Shown in pieces: positions 26,756-35,250 of a stretch of DNA of 64,000 bases (its first letter is position 1; the number at the start of each line of letters is the position of its first letter). A program made the position numbers and the translations under genes. The stretch comes from Anaerolineales bacterium (GTDB lineage Bacteria > Chloroflexota > Anaerolineae > Anaerolineales > Villigracilaceae): contig JAUQXA010000051.1 of the NCBI GenBank assembly GCA_030834895.1, forward strand, positions 41,535 to 105,534. Direction: 5' to 3'. The notes under the pieces are model-generated. The model did not search any database, was not told where the DNA came from, and saw only the letters and a program-made list of their open reading frames with translations.

Positions 26756-28230
26756 CAATAGATATTTCGGAAATACTGGCGCACGATATCAGAGTAGTCC
26801 GTGCTGGTGTGTGTGGCAAGAATGCGGAAGAAGTCGTTGGAGGTGACGATCCTGCCGCGACCTTGTGTAAGGTAATCCTGGAGGAAGGCGAAGAAGGCTT
26901 CATCACCGATGCGGGCGCGGAGTTCGTCGAGAAAGTGCGCTCCCTGGAAATATGACGCGTTGGTGTAGGGACGGAAGCCCTGTCCATCGTAGATGGGGAT
27001 GTCCACAAATCCCTGTGGGTTGTAGAAGTCAATGCGGTACGACCACCACCAGGTAATGAGGTCGGGGTGGACGTTTTCGTAGTAGATGCGCTCGGAATAT
27101 GTACACAGTGACTCATCCAGCCACGGCTGCATGGCTTGATCGTTGCCGACCTGCTCGAACCACCATTGATGCGATGTCTCATGCACGGCGACGAAGGTCA
27201 GATAGTTGGCGGGTGTGCCGTCGTAAAGGCTGTAGAAATCGCGGCTGAGATAGAAGAAAGCAGAGTACTCCATGCCATCGTTGAAGTCACCCATCACCAG
27301 TGAAAGCGTCTTGTGCGGATACGGTCCGTAGCGATTGCTGTACACACTCAACGCTTCGGCGCTGGCTTGAAGTGCAGCCTGTCCGCCCCATTCGAAGAAG
27401 GGGAAATAATAACTGGAGACGGTCACATCCCCAACCTGAAGGCTGGAGATTTGGAACTCGCGGCTGGCGGCAAGCGCAAAAGTGCGGGCAGACGTGATGG
27501 TGTAGCGGGTAAAACCGTCCCCCGCTTCTGGGACTCCGCTGGCGGCGACGGTCGGCGCGGTGGCTGGCTCGGCAAAACGGACATTCACCTCGTAATCGGC
27601 GGCGTCGTAAACCAGATGTTCTCCGTAATACCAGGGCTCATGCAAGACCCATTCCCCATTGATGTATGGCACAACAAAAGGATACCAGTTGGTGAGATTC
27701 AATTGTCTCTTGGTGTAACCATAAATGCGCGGACGCGAAACGCTGGGGTCTTCCTGCTCGGCAAATGGCAAAACCAGCGAGAACTGGATATCAATCGTCA
27801 TCACCTCGTTGGGCTTGAAGAAATCGGGCAGGGCAATGTCTAGCCGTTGACCGTCGAGGGTATAGGTGGTGACGGGTGTGCCGTTGAGCACAAGCCCTGT
27901 CAGGGTGAAACTTCCGCTCCACAAGTTGGGGACAACGGCGATCACCAGCGTGTTGAGTTGTTTGCCCGTCAGGTTGGGGTAGAGAATCTTTTCGTTGACC
28001 GTGACCGTGTGCGCATCGTAGTCAATGGTTGTGTCCAGCGTGTACTTCGCGCGTTCGAGCACGGGGGTGGGCGTTGGGGTTGGCAAAGGGGTATTGGTCG
28101 GCAGCGGCGTGACGGTTGCAGTGGGAATTAATGAAGCAGTCGGAGTCACCGTCGGTGTGGGCGCAAGGGATGAACATGCTGAAAGAATGAAGGTCAGCAA
28201 AAGCAGGGCTTTGATGGATTTGTTTCGCAT
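26755..28230 (-). CDS. M1-family-like lipoprotein metallopeptidase (paralogue 2)
   Basis: A 491-residue protein like its downstream neighbour: lipobox ILSACSS, a short Thr/Pro linker, and zinc motif H-E-T-S-H then 18 residues to Glu in WLDESLC. GMEYS sits where the exopeptidase motif lies. The ATG at 28230 has no ribosome site but has TAAAAT exactly 7 bases upstream, which fits a leaderless mRNA. The longer frame would start in a terminator. Both paralogues lack the C-terminal helical domain of full-size M1 enzymes. Confidence 0.87.
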   Translation of the reverse strand: MRNKSIKALLLLTFILSACSSLAPTPTVTPTASLIPTATVTPLPTNTPLPTPTPTPVLERAKYTLDTTIDYDAHTVTVNEKILYPNLTGKQLNTLVIAVVPNLWSGSFTLTGLVLNGTPVTTYTLDGQRLDIALPDFFKPNEVMTIDIQFSLVLPFAEQEDPSVSRPRIYGYTKRQLNLTNWYPFVVPYINGEWVLHEPWYYGEHLVYDAADYEVNVRFAEPATAPTVAASGVPEAGDGFTRYTITSARTFALAASREFQISSLQVGDVTVSSYYFPFFEWGGQAALQASAEALSVYSNRYGPYPHKTLSLVMGDFNDGMEYSAFFYLSRDFYSLYDGTPANYLTFVAVHETSHQWWFEQVGNDQAMQPWLDESLCTYSERIYYENVHPDLITWWWSYRIDFYNPQGFVDIPIYDGQGFRPYTNASYFQGAHFLDELRARIGDEAFFAFLQDYLTQGRGRIVTSNDFFRILATHTSTDYSDIVRQYFRNIY

Positions 28231-28237
28231 GGGCTGT

Positions 28238-28243
28238 ATTTTA
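28238..28243 (-). promoter_or_regulatory. -10 box suggesting a leaderless start
   Basis: TAAAAT on the minus strand ends 7 bases before the ATG of the peptidase gene, so transcription would begin at or beside the start codon. No Shine-Dalgarno sequence is present. Confidence 0.45.
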
Positions 28244-28244
28244 G

Positions 28245-28279
28245 CAAAAAAACTCCCGCCAAACGGGACTTGGCGGGAG
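28245..28279 (-). terminator. intrinsic terminator ahead of the peptidase genes
   Basis: CTCCCGCCAA pairs with TTGGCGGGAG over a 7-base loop and is followed by seven T on the minus strand. It ends the SRPBCC transcript and isolates the peptidase pair. Confidence 0.85.
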
Positions 28280-28308
28280 GGAGAATGTTTCAATTGATTC
28301 AGGTACGC

Positions 28309-28327
28309 GGGCGGGGAGACCCCGCCC
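28309..28327. repeat. GC-rich palindrome of the GTAGGGGCG family
   Basis: GGGCGGGG and CCCCGCCC around AGA, continuing into CTACGC. The TAG stop of the SRPBCC gene overlaps its edge, as at rlmB. Confidence 0.7.
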
Positions 28328-28771
28328 CTACGCTTCGATTAATTTTTTCATTGTTGCCAGCGTGGCGTCAAAGCCAGCCAGCATTTGCTTCTTCATCATA
28401 TCCTCCATGCCGGGCATTTTGGGCATTCCTGCCGGGGTAAGTACGGCATCGGTCTGCAGGGTCAATTTCGTGCCGTCACCATCCTCTTCGAGGATATAGG
28501 TGTTGGTCACATCCGACGCGGGCGGGGACGCAAAGGTCTTCACACCGAATTTTTTGTTTGGCTCGAAGACGACAACTTCGTTCAGCGTCTCGTTGACATG
28601 TCCCATGCTGGTGGTCTGGATTTTGTATTTTGTCCCCACTTTGAGCGGCTCGCTGACTTGAATGCCCGTGATGTAGGAACTCAACTTCTTCTGGTTTTCG
28701 AGATTCGTGATGAACTCGAAAACCTGCGCGACGGGCTTGCTGATCTTGACGGACGTTTCTAAAGTAGCCAT
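28328..28771 (-). CDS. SRPBCC/polyketide-cyclase-fold protein
   Basis: A 147-residue START/SRPBCC fold protein. It opens ATLETSVKISKPVAQVFEFITNLENQKKL, the usual first strand and helix, then alternating strands, and ends in a long helix. These proteins bind small hydrophobic ligands in a cavity; the ligand is unknown. ATG at 28771 has GAGAGA upstream; the longer frame adds a non-conserved tail. It lies downstream of znuB, with a 38-base gap. Confidence 0.78.
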   Translation of the reverse strand: MATLETSVKISKPVAQVFEFITNLENQKKLSSYITGIQVSEPLKVGTKYKIQTTSMGHVNETLNEVVVFEPNKKFGVKTFASPPASDVTNTYILEEDGDGTKLTLQTDAVLTPAGMPKMPGMEDMMKKQMLAGFDATLATMKKLIEA

Positions 28772-28809
28772 GGTCTCTCCTCTAAAGTCTGGTGGATACG
28801 ATAAAACCA

Positions 28810-29643
28810 TTATAAGGATTTCATCCGCTTCCACAAGAACGCAAGCAGGAAAAACATGCTAGCCGTTAGTACTATCGCCGCGCCCGAAGCAATGCTCAGG
28901 TAATAGGAAAGATACAAACCGATCACGCCCGCCAGCGAAGCCAGTACAGCGGCGAGCGCCATCATGCCCCATAGACGGTTTGTGAGCAGGTACGCCGTCG
29001 CGGCGGGAGTGACGAGCATGGCAACCATCAATGCCACGCCGACAGTTTGCAGCGAGACGGCGACGGTCACGGCAATCAATCCCAACAGAAGGTTGTTGAG
29101 CAGATTTACCGGCAAGCGCAACGTCGCTGCGAGAATAGGATCAAATGAGAGGGTCAGGAATTCCTTGTAAAATGCGGCAATCGTCAGCAGAACAATTGCC
29201 GAAAAGATGATGATGATCCACAAACTTTGCGCGGACACGCCCAGCACATCGCCGAAGAGAAAGTGACTCAAGTCCACGGCATAACTGCGGACGGTGGAAA
29301 TCAGTGCAATGCCGAGGGCGAACATCCCCGCAAAGATGATGCCAATCGCCGTGTCCTCTTTGATCTCTGCCTGCTTGCTGATGGCGCCGATTCCCCATGC
29401 TGCGATAACAGCGGTTCCTAACGCCCACCAAAACAAAGTATCCCGCGCGCCGCCTGTGACAAGGTATCCGATTGCAATGCCAGGCAAAATCGTGTGTGCC
29501 AACGCATCGCCCAAAAAAGCCATGCCGCGTAGTACAACATACGTGCCGACAATGGCGCAGACAATCCCAACCAGCACAGCCGCGATCATGCCGCGAACCA
29601 TAAATTCATATTTGAGGGGTTCAAGAAGCCAATTAATGAACAT
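28810..29643 (-). CDS. znuB: zinc/manganese ABC transporter permease
   Basis: A 277-residue ABC-3 type permease with eight or nine membrane helices. GMAFLGDALAHTILPGIAIGYLVTGG and VGVALMVAMLVTPAATAYLLT are family signatures. It forms the membrane channel for the ATPase and binding protein encoded just upstream, overlapping the ATPase gene by 11 bases. Zinc rather than manganese is a guess from operon type; the symbol is provisional. Confidence 0.9.
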   Translation of the reverse strand: MFINWLLEPLKYEFMVRGMIAAVLVGIVCAIVGTYVVLRGMAFLGDALAHTILPGIAIGYLVTGGARDTLFWWALGTAVIAAWGIGAISKQAEIKEDTAIGIIFAGMFALGIALISTVRSYAVDLSHFLFGDVLGVSAQSLWIIIIFSAIVLLTIAAFYKEFLTLSFDPILAATLRLPVNLLNNLLLGLIAVTVAVSLQTVGVALMVAMLVTPAATAYLLTNRLWGMMALAAVLASLAGVIGLYLSYYLSIASGAAIVLTASMFFLLAFLWKRMKSL

Positions 29644-30448
29644 GATCGTGTTCCCCTTCGTCGCAACATGAGTCGTCTACAGCCAGCAAACCTTCGCGAC
29701 CTTCCACTGTTCGGAATCTGCCTCCATACGCGGACGACAAGTTGTCAGCGTGCAATACAGTTTCAGCATTGCCAAACGCCACGATTTTTTTATTCAACAG
29801 CATGATACGGTCAAAATGTTTTGCGGCTTGTTCAAGATCATGGGTTGCCACCATCACAGTGACTTTCTGTTCGCGCAGGGTATCCAGCAAATCGAGCAGC
29901 CCCTCCTGGGCGGGTGTATCGAGACCTGTGAGCGGCTCATCCATGAGCATGAGTTCCGCTTCCTGCGCCAGCGCGCGCGCAATGAACATCCGCTGCTGCT
30001 GTCCGCCCGATAACTGGTTGATCTGCCGTTTGGACAGGTTTCCCAACTCTACAGTCTCAAGCGCATGATTGACGAAATCCCAATCATGTTTCTTTGGAAA
30101 GTTGAACGGTCCCAACTTGGCGGAACGTCCCATCATCACTACATCCGCCACGCTGACGGGGAACTTCCAGTCCACCTGACTGCGCTGTGGGATGTACGCA
30201 ATGCAACTGTGAGAAGCGGGTTTCGAACCAGAGATGGTTGTTTCTCCGCTGTTGGGTTGCAGCACGCCAGAGACAACTTTGAACAGGGTGCTTTTCCCCG
30301 CTCCGTTTGGTCCAACCACCGCAATACGTTCGCCGACATGCAGGTGAAAGGTAACATTGTCGAGCGCGACGCGCCCGTTATAACGAACGGACACATCGCG
30401 TACATCGAGGATGGGTTTGTCAGTTTGGTGATTTATGTGAGGGTACAT
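29633..30448 (-). CDS. znuC: zinc/manganese ABC transporter ATPase
   Basis: A 271-residue ABC ATPase: Walker A GPNGAGKST, signature LSGGQQQR, Walker B ELMLMDEP and the H-loop in ATHDLE. The C-terminus is His/Asp/Cys-rich (DDSCCDEGEHDHVH), which may bind metal. It starts immediately after the binding protein gene. Confidence 0.92.
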   Translation of the reverse strand: MYPHINHQTDKPILDVRDVSVRYNGRVALDNVTFHLHVGERIAVVGPNGAGKSTLFKVVSGVLQPNSGETTISGSKPASHSCIAYIPQRSQVDWKFPVSVADVVMMGRSAKLGPFNFPKKHDWDFVNHALETVELGNLSKRQINQLSGGQQQRMFIARALAQEAELMLMDEPLTGLDTPAQEGLLDLLDTLREQKVTVMVATHDLEQAAKHFDRIMLLNKKIVAFGNAETVLHADNLSSAYGGRFRTVEGREGLLAVDDSCCDEGEHDHVH

Positions 30449-31351
30449 TTATTTGAGGGCTTCCACGATTTTCGAGACGTTATCTTTCATCATGTCGATG
30501 TAAGTCGGCGCAGGTGCGCCATCAGTCAGGGATTCCAAATGCAAGTCGGCAACAATCATAACACCTGTTTCATCGGCGATCTGTTTGGCGAGGACATCGT
30601 TGTCCGCCGTATCCAAAAAGATGGCAGGGACATTTAACTTTTTAATCCCATCAATCAACCCTGCCATTTCCTGCGCGGACGGTGAGGCATTGCTGCTGAA
30701 ACTGGGGATGACGGAACCAGCCACCTCAAAGCCATATCGATCGGCGAAATAGCCCATCGCCTCGTGATTGGTCACCAGCAGACGGCGATCCGCAGGGATG
30801 GCGTCCACCTGCTCAACGATCCACTTGTCCAGTTCCTTGAGTTGGGCAATGTAAGCGTCCGCATTGGCTTTGTAAATTTCCGCGCTTGCGGGGTCGGCTT
30901 GTATCAAACCATCACGGATGTTCTCGACATAGGTAATGACCAGGTTCGGGTCGAGCCACATGTGCGGATCGACGCCATGCTCGCTCCCTGCATCCTCTTT
31001 GGGGTTTAGCCCAGTCGTCGCTTCGATCATCAGTCGTTCACCGCCTGTGTTTTCCAAAAGCGGCTCGATGAAGTGCTCGTATTCCAGCCCATTGAGAATC
31101 AAAACCTTGCTCTCCGCAATCTTCGCCACATCAGCAGGTGCGGCTTGATACGAATGCGGATCAGAACCAATGGGCAACAGGGATTCAACCTTCAGACGAT
31201 CTCCAGCCACATTCTGGGCGATGTCCGCCAGGAAGGTGGTGGAAGCAAGCACATTCAAAGCGCCATCACCACCCGATGGGGCAGACCCGCACGCGGCGAG
31301 GAATAAAGTCGCGATTGCGAATATGGTAATGGAATTGAAAATCTTTTTCAC
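30449..31351 (-). CDS. znuA: metal-binding lipoprotein of the ABC transporter
   Basis: A 300-residue cluster A-I substrate-binding protein. The lipobox is LFLAACGS. Metal ligands are expected at the His in GSDPHSYQ, in VDPHMWLDP and in TNHEAMGYF, with Asp in LDTADN. The His-rich loop typical of many zinc-specific ZnuA proteins is short (EDAGSEHGVDPH), so manganese or iron cannot be excluded. It uses a GTG start with AGGAG upstream. Confidence 0.9.
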   Translation of the reverse strand: MKKIFNSITIFAIATLFLAACGSAPSGGDGALNVLASTTFLADIAQNVAGDRLKVESLLPIGSDPHSYQAAPADVAKIAESKVLILNGLEYEHFIEPLLENTGGERLMIEATTGLNPKEDAGSEHGVDPHMWLDPNLVITYVENIRDGLIQADPASAEIYKANADAYIAQLKELDKWIVEQVDAIPADRRLLVTNHEAMGYFADRYGFEVAGSVIPSFSSNASPSAQEMAGLIDGIKKLNVPAIFLDTADNDVLAKQIADETGVMIVADLHLESLTDGAPAPTYIDMMKDNVSKIVEALK

Positions 31352-31405
31352 TATTGACTCCTATTTTTTATCCCCCGCCGAAGCGATGAGGGATTTGGTA
31401 TTTTT

Positions 31406-31467
31406 GTAGGGGCGACCCGCCCGTTGTTGGCAAGTCATCTTGATTTGTTTGGAAGGGTCGCCCCTAC
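31406..31467. repeat. inverted GTAGGGGCGACCC repeat in the metal operon
   Basis: Two perfect 13-base arms (GTAGGGGCGACCC at 31406-31418 and its complement at 31455-31467) enclose a 36-base centre. It sits between the Fur-family gene and znuA. Confidence 0.8.
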
Positions 31468-31471
31468 CGTT

Positions 31472-31894
31472 TTAATGGCTGCGGCAATTCGCGCACAGAC
31501 CGAACAATTGCAGCCAGTGCTCTCTGATTTCGTAACCTGTCTTCTTTGCAACAGACTGAATTAGCGGCTCGACATCGTCGCCCTCGAAGAAGGCAATTTG
31601 TCCGCAGTTTTGGCAGAGCAACAAATGCTGGTGCCCCTGACAAGCAGAGATGAACGCCTGACATCCCATCGGCTGATGGACACGCTGGACAAGATGCAAT
31701 TCCTCCAGCTTCTCCAGCGTGCGATATACAGTGACCAATCCCAAAGCGCGGTATTTCTTGCGAGCCATATCGTAGACCTCGATAGGGGTCAGTGCACGGC
31801 TGGACTTCTCGACGGTTTCCACCACTGCGCCGCGCGCCTTGGTGATGCGATAACCGTTCTCTTGTAGTTGGGTGAGCCAGACTTCAGTGGACAT
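31472..31894 (-). CDS. Fur-family metal-responsive repressor
   Basis: A 140-residue Fur/Zur-type regulator. The winged helix spans about residues 8-85 (NGYRITKARGAVVETVEK, ALGLVTVYRTLEKLEELHLV). The dimer domain has HQHLLLCQNCGQIAFF and a C-terminal CANCRSH, giving two CxxC structural zinc pairs. First gene of the metal uptake operon, with a Fur-type operator over its own promoter, so probably autoregulated. Zur is likely from the partner genes, but Fur or Mur specificity cannot be read. Confidence 0.9.
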   Translation of the reverse strand: MSTEVWLTQLQENGYRITKARGAVVETVEKSSRALTPIEVYDMARKKYRALGLVTVYRTLEKLEELHLVQRVHQPMGCQAFISACQGHQHLLLCQNCGQIAFFEGDDVEPLIQSVAKKTGYEIREHWLQLFGLCANCRSH

Positions 31895-31908
31895 AATCAC
31901 TCTTTTTT

Positions 31909-31960
31909 GTAAATGAAAATCATTATCAATAAGTATAAATAACAAAAAGCGGGGAGTCAA
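31909..31960 (-). promoter_or_regulatory. promoter with overlapping Fur-type operator
   Basis: On the minus strand TTGACT (31955-31960), 17 bases, TATACT (31932-31937) form a near-consensus promoter. GATAATGATTTTCATTTAC (31909-31927) matches the 19-base Fur box at 15 of 19 positions and covers the expected transcription start. Confidence 0.85.
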
Positions 31961-31969
31961 GGCGTTTAG

Positions 31970-32127
31970 GCATGCCGCTGCGAGGCGCTTTTGTTCTTTG
32001 CCGACACTTGCGCCGCACTGCGTTTGTTGCAGTGCAGGCGAGCAGCCTCCGAATCACAGGGGATTGCTCACTGCACTGGCGTGCTGCGCAAGTGTCGTCG
32101 GAGAAAGCACCCTCCTCGCAATGACAT
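31970..32127. repeat. 158-base compound inverted repeat of the TCATTGCGAG family
   Basis: Outer arms CTGCGAGG and CCTCCTCGCAATGACA, inner arms CGACACTTGCGC and GCGCAAGTGTCG, with GGGGATTGCTCACTGCACTGG between. It fills the gap between the transporter-propeller gene and the Fur operon promoter. No ORF of note. Confidence 0.75.
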
Positions 32128-32128
32128 T

Positions 32129-34630
32129 TTATTCCGTCCACACCCACTTCGGGTTGTAGCCCAGGATTCCCAGATTGGTCGTCTCCCCCGTCGACACATC
32201 CACTACCTCCAGTTGAGACTCGAGCGGGAACGAATCCAGCAGATATAAATCGTACAAAAGAAACTTCCCGTCAGGCGACCAGTTCAAACTACCGTGTAAA
32301 ACGGCTGGCGCGCTGGTGATGGTACGGGCATTCGAGCCGTCGGCACTCATCAGCCAGATTTGGTCGCCGCGCGGAATCGACAGGTCACGCCGCACGACAG
32401 CAATCTGCTTCCCGTCGGGTGACCAGGCGGCGAGGATGTTTTCGACGCTTTCACTTGGGCTGGGATTGGTCAGCGATCCAGTCTCGGGGTCATATAAAAA
32501 GAGTTGAGTAACGAACTGCCGATCCTTGATGATGACGTCGCGCAGCAAAATCTTTTTTCCATCGGGCGACCACTGCACCGCCGCGCCAAGCATGTTGGGG
32601 ATCACGCGGCTTTCGCCCGTCGTCAAATTCGTCAAGCGGATGCCATCCGTCGAAGCATAACTCAGCCACTCGCCGTTCGGCGACCAGCGCGGATTTGTCC
32701 CAGGCAGCCGCGCCTCCTGAAAGACCGCCTGCGCCGTGTCCGTCGTCACACGCCCAGGGGCGAGCCACCACAGCGAGGAAGTCCCCACGTCGAGCGGCAT
32801 GTACTCGAAAATGATTTGCTGACCATCGGGCGACCATACGGGCTGGCTGCAATTTGCCTCGTCGCACAAAAACATCCTGCGCTGGTTCGCGCCGTCCAGG
32901 CTGGTCAGCCACAAGGCGTAATCCAAATCCTCGGTCTGCTCGATGAAAACGATCTGCGACTTGTCGGGTGAGATGGCGAAATCGGTCACGCCTTTCTCGG
33001 CGTCCGTGATTTTTTGGGGATTGCCAAGATTGACCTCCGTCACGAAGATTTGCTTGTATTTGTTTTCATCCTCCGCGAGATAGAAAACCCATGCCCCGCT
33101 CAAAGTTGATTCGGTTTTCTGTGGGCTCGTTCCAGCCTGGACCTTGATCGCCGCCCCGTAGGTCAGGACGACTCCCAGAATCATCACCACCCCCGCGCTG
33201 ACCACAGGCATGAACGGCGCGACTCGGCTGAGGAAGTTCATGCGGGCGAACAGTCGTCCGCCGCCCACCATCAACATGCCGATGACGATGAGCACCACAG
33301 CCAGTCCCAAACTGAATGAGACGATCAACGCCAGCCCAAGCAGAATCCGATTGATGGCGACCGCCACCAGCAGAATGGCAATCGCGTCGGGGCATGGGAC
33401 AAGTCCGCCGCTGACACCGAGGGTGATGAGCGAACGCCAGGTCAATTCCGCCAGCGGGTCGCCCACCGTCGGCTTGCGCGGAATCGCCCCATTGTGTTTG
33501 TGACTCGGCGCGTCTTCGATGATGGCTTGGTCGATAACCAGCCGTTTCTTGCCATCTTCGGTTTTAACTTCCTGCGGAATCGAGGTCTCATCCAAACGAC
33601 TTTCATGCCAAGTCCGCAGGCGCGGAATCAACAACCCTCCGCCGAGGAGGACGATTAGCACACCCGAAAGCAACTCCAAGTACGGCAGCAGGCTTCCACT
33701 GAAAAAATAACGCGACGCGGTCAGGGTCAGCAAGCCGAGGGCAAAGACCGAGCCTGTGTGAGTCAGTGTGACGATACTGCCAAGGGCAATTGCATGTCGC
33801 GCCGTCCCCTTCGAGCCGACGAGATACGCCGCGACGATGGTTTTTCCGTGACCTGGGGTCAGCGCGTGCAAAGCGCCCAACGCCAGTGAGATGACCAGCG
33901 CGAAGGCATAGAACGAAAGCGAGAGGTTCTCCGTCCGCATGAGGTCGAGCAGAATTTCCTGTGGCGTGCGCTGTGAAAGTTCAGGAACCACCTGCTCGGC
34001 GGTTTGAGTGACGACATCCTTCTGTTGTCCTGCTGGAAGTGACGGCGCGCCGCTATCCCAAGTGGTCAGCAACTTGTCGGGTTCGGGGGCAAGGGCGCGG
34101 TCAGTGAAAAAATCAATTGCGATGGTATTACTTTGTTGCCCGGGAAATAAAAACGCTATGTCGTCCACAGCCGAAAGATAAAACCAATTGATGGATGTTT
34201 TCGTCTCCATGCCATTGGTCAGGACGAGGTTTCCAGTGCCGTCGGGTAACTCCGCTGAAAGCGTGATGGTGATGTACTCTTCGCCCGCCTGGAACTTGTT
34301 CAAATCCGTCGGCATCTGCACAGACTCCGTCTGCAGAGATAAAGGCTTTTCGTCGAGCGAAGCAGTAAACAGCGCGGCGCGGCCATGTCCCCAAGCCTCC
34401 GCCTCCTGCGGGCTGACATTTCCATCCTGATTCGCATCCGCTTCGTACCAGATATACGAGGTCAACATGGGACCTGGCTTGATCTCCCATTTGATCTTCA
34501 GTCCTGTTTTGGAGAAGTCCACATAAATCGTGTGAGCGTACACGTCCGCGGGATGCGCGTGGACAATGGTCACATTCGTGAAGAAAAGCATGAAAACAAA
34601 GAGCAGGGGGAAAAGAGATTTTTTGGTCAT
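32129..34630 (-). CDS. nickel/cobalt exporter-like protein fused to a TolB-type beta-propeller
   Basis: An 833-residue fusion. Residues 1-26 are a signal peptide ending VHA. A secreted domain follows to about 230, with an EF-hand-like calcium loop (DANQDGNVSPQE). Membrane helices from about 240 to 490 include HALTPGHGKTIVAAYLVG and a His-rich cytoplasmic loop, the hallmarks of RcnA/NicO-type Ni/Co exporters. The last 300 residues carry about seven WSPDGK-type repeats, as in TolB and WD40-like propellers. It probably exports divalent metal, with the propeller outside. I know of no standard family with this order. Confidence 0.85.
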   Translation of the reverse strand: MTKKSLFPLLFVFMLFFTNVTIVHAHPADVYAHTIYVDFSKTGLKIKWEIKPGPMLTSYIWYEADANQDGNVSPQEAEAWGHGRAALFTASLDEKPLSLQTESVQMPTDLNKFQAGEEYITITLSAELPDGTGNLVLTNGMETKTSINWFYLSAVDDIAFLFPGQQSNTIAIDFFTDRALAPEPDKLLTTWDSGAPSLPAGQQKDVVTQTAEQVVPELSQRTPQEILLDLMRTENLSLSFYAFALVISLALGALHALTPGHGKTIVAAYLVGSKGTARHAIALGSIVTLTHTGSVFALGLLTLTASRYFFSGSLLPYLELLSGVLIVLLGGGLLIPRLRTWHESRLDETSIPQEVKTEDGKKRLVIDQAIIEDAPSHKHNGAIPRKPTVGDPLAELTWRSLITLGVSGGLVPCPDAIAILLVAVAINRILLGLALIVSFSLGLAVVLIVIGMLMVGGGRLFARMNFLSRVAPFMPVVSAGVVMILGVVLTYGAAIKVQAGTSPQKTESTLSGAWVFYLAEDENKYKQIFVTEVNLGNPQKITDAEKGVTDFAISPDKSQIVFIEQTEDLDYALWLTSLDGANQRRMFLCDEANCSQPVWSPDGQQIIFEYMPLDVGTSSLWWLAPGRVTTDTAQAVFQEARLPGTNPRWSPNGEWLSYASTDGIRLTNLTTGESRVIPNMLGAAVQWSPDGKKILLRDVIIKDRQFVTQLFLYDPETGSLTNPSPSESVENILAAWSPDGKQIAVVRRDLSIPRGDQIWLMSADGSNARTITSAPAVLHGSLNWSPDGKFLLYDLYLLDSFPLESQLEVVDVSTGETTNLGILGYNPKWVWTE

Positions 34631-34637
34631 GGATTGA

Positions 34638-34676
34638 AAACGGCATGGATGATTCTAATTTACATCCATGCCGTTT
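34638..34676. terminator. hairpin between rhodanese and transporter genes
   Basis: A perfect 14-base stem (AAACGGCATGGATG and complement) with an 11-base loop. The T-tract on the minus strand is only four long, so it may be a partial terminator. Confidence 0.55.
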
Positions 34677-34765
34677 GTCGGAGAATTTGGAGTCGGACAG
34701 CTTGCTGATGAAGCCCAAAACTCCATCAGCACCCACAGGGCGAATGAGTTGATAGGCTCCAGAGG

Positions 34766-35233
34766 TTATTGTGCTGGCGCGCCTTCGATGTCATAGCCTT
34801 TGGCGTACCATTCCTTGATGCCGCCCGTCACGCTGGTGGCGGTGTAGCCAGCACCGAGCAGGATGTCACGCCCTTCCTGGCTGCGATTCCCCGAACGGCA
34901 GATGACCACGATTTCCTTGTCCTTCGGGACTTCGCTCAAGCGGTTGGGGAGTTGATCCAGCGGAATCAACGTGGCATTGGGGACATGATACTCATCCCAC
35001 TCCTCCTGCGTGCGGACATCCAACAGGAAGGTCCCGCCCTTGTACATTTCGTAAGCCTTGTCTACGCTGACGTCACGAGCCAATGTGCTGGTGGTTGATC
35101 CACCTGCTGACGATGCGATTAGATAGACGACAAGCGCAACCAGCGCAAGCATCCCAAATTGCACTGCGGGCTTACGCAGATAAGTGGAGAGACGGCTGCG
35201 CGGACTGGTATTTCTGGTTTTCTTTTTAGGCAT
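34766..35233 (-). CDS. membrane-anchored rhodanese-domain protein
   Basis: A 155-residue protein with a basic N-terminus, one membrane helix (about residues 26-46) and a rhodanese domain whose active loop is CRSGNR. FLLDVRTQEEWDEYHVPNA is the typical entry motif. It probably handles sulfane sulfur outside the membrane or in its shelter. It is co-directional with the transporter-propeller gene. Confidence 0.88.
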   Translation of the reverse strand: MPKKKTRNTSPRSRLSTYLRKPAVQFGMLALVALVVYLIASSAGGSTTSTLARDVSVDKAYEMYKGGTFLLDVRTQEEWDEYHVPNATLIPLDQLPNRLSEVPKDKEIVVICRSGNRSQEGRDILLGAGYTATSVTGGIKEWYAKGYDIEGAPAQ

Positions 35234-35250
35234 ATTTCCTCACAAATTTC

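Noticed and set aside
31970..32127. Possible CRISPR-like or tandem repeat structure
   Set aside because: The arms are inverted, not direct repeats with spacers of equal length, and no cas gene is present.
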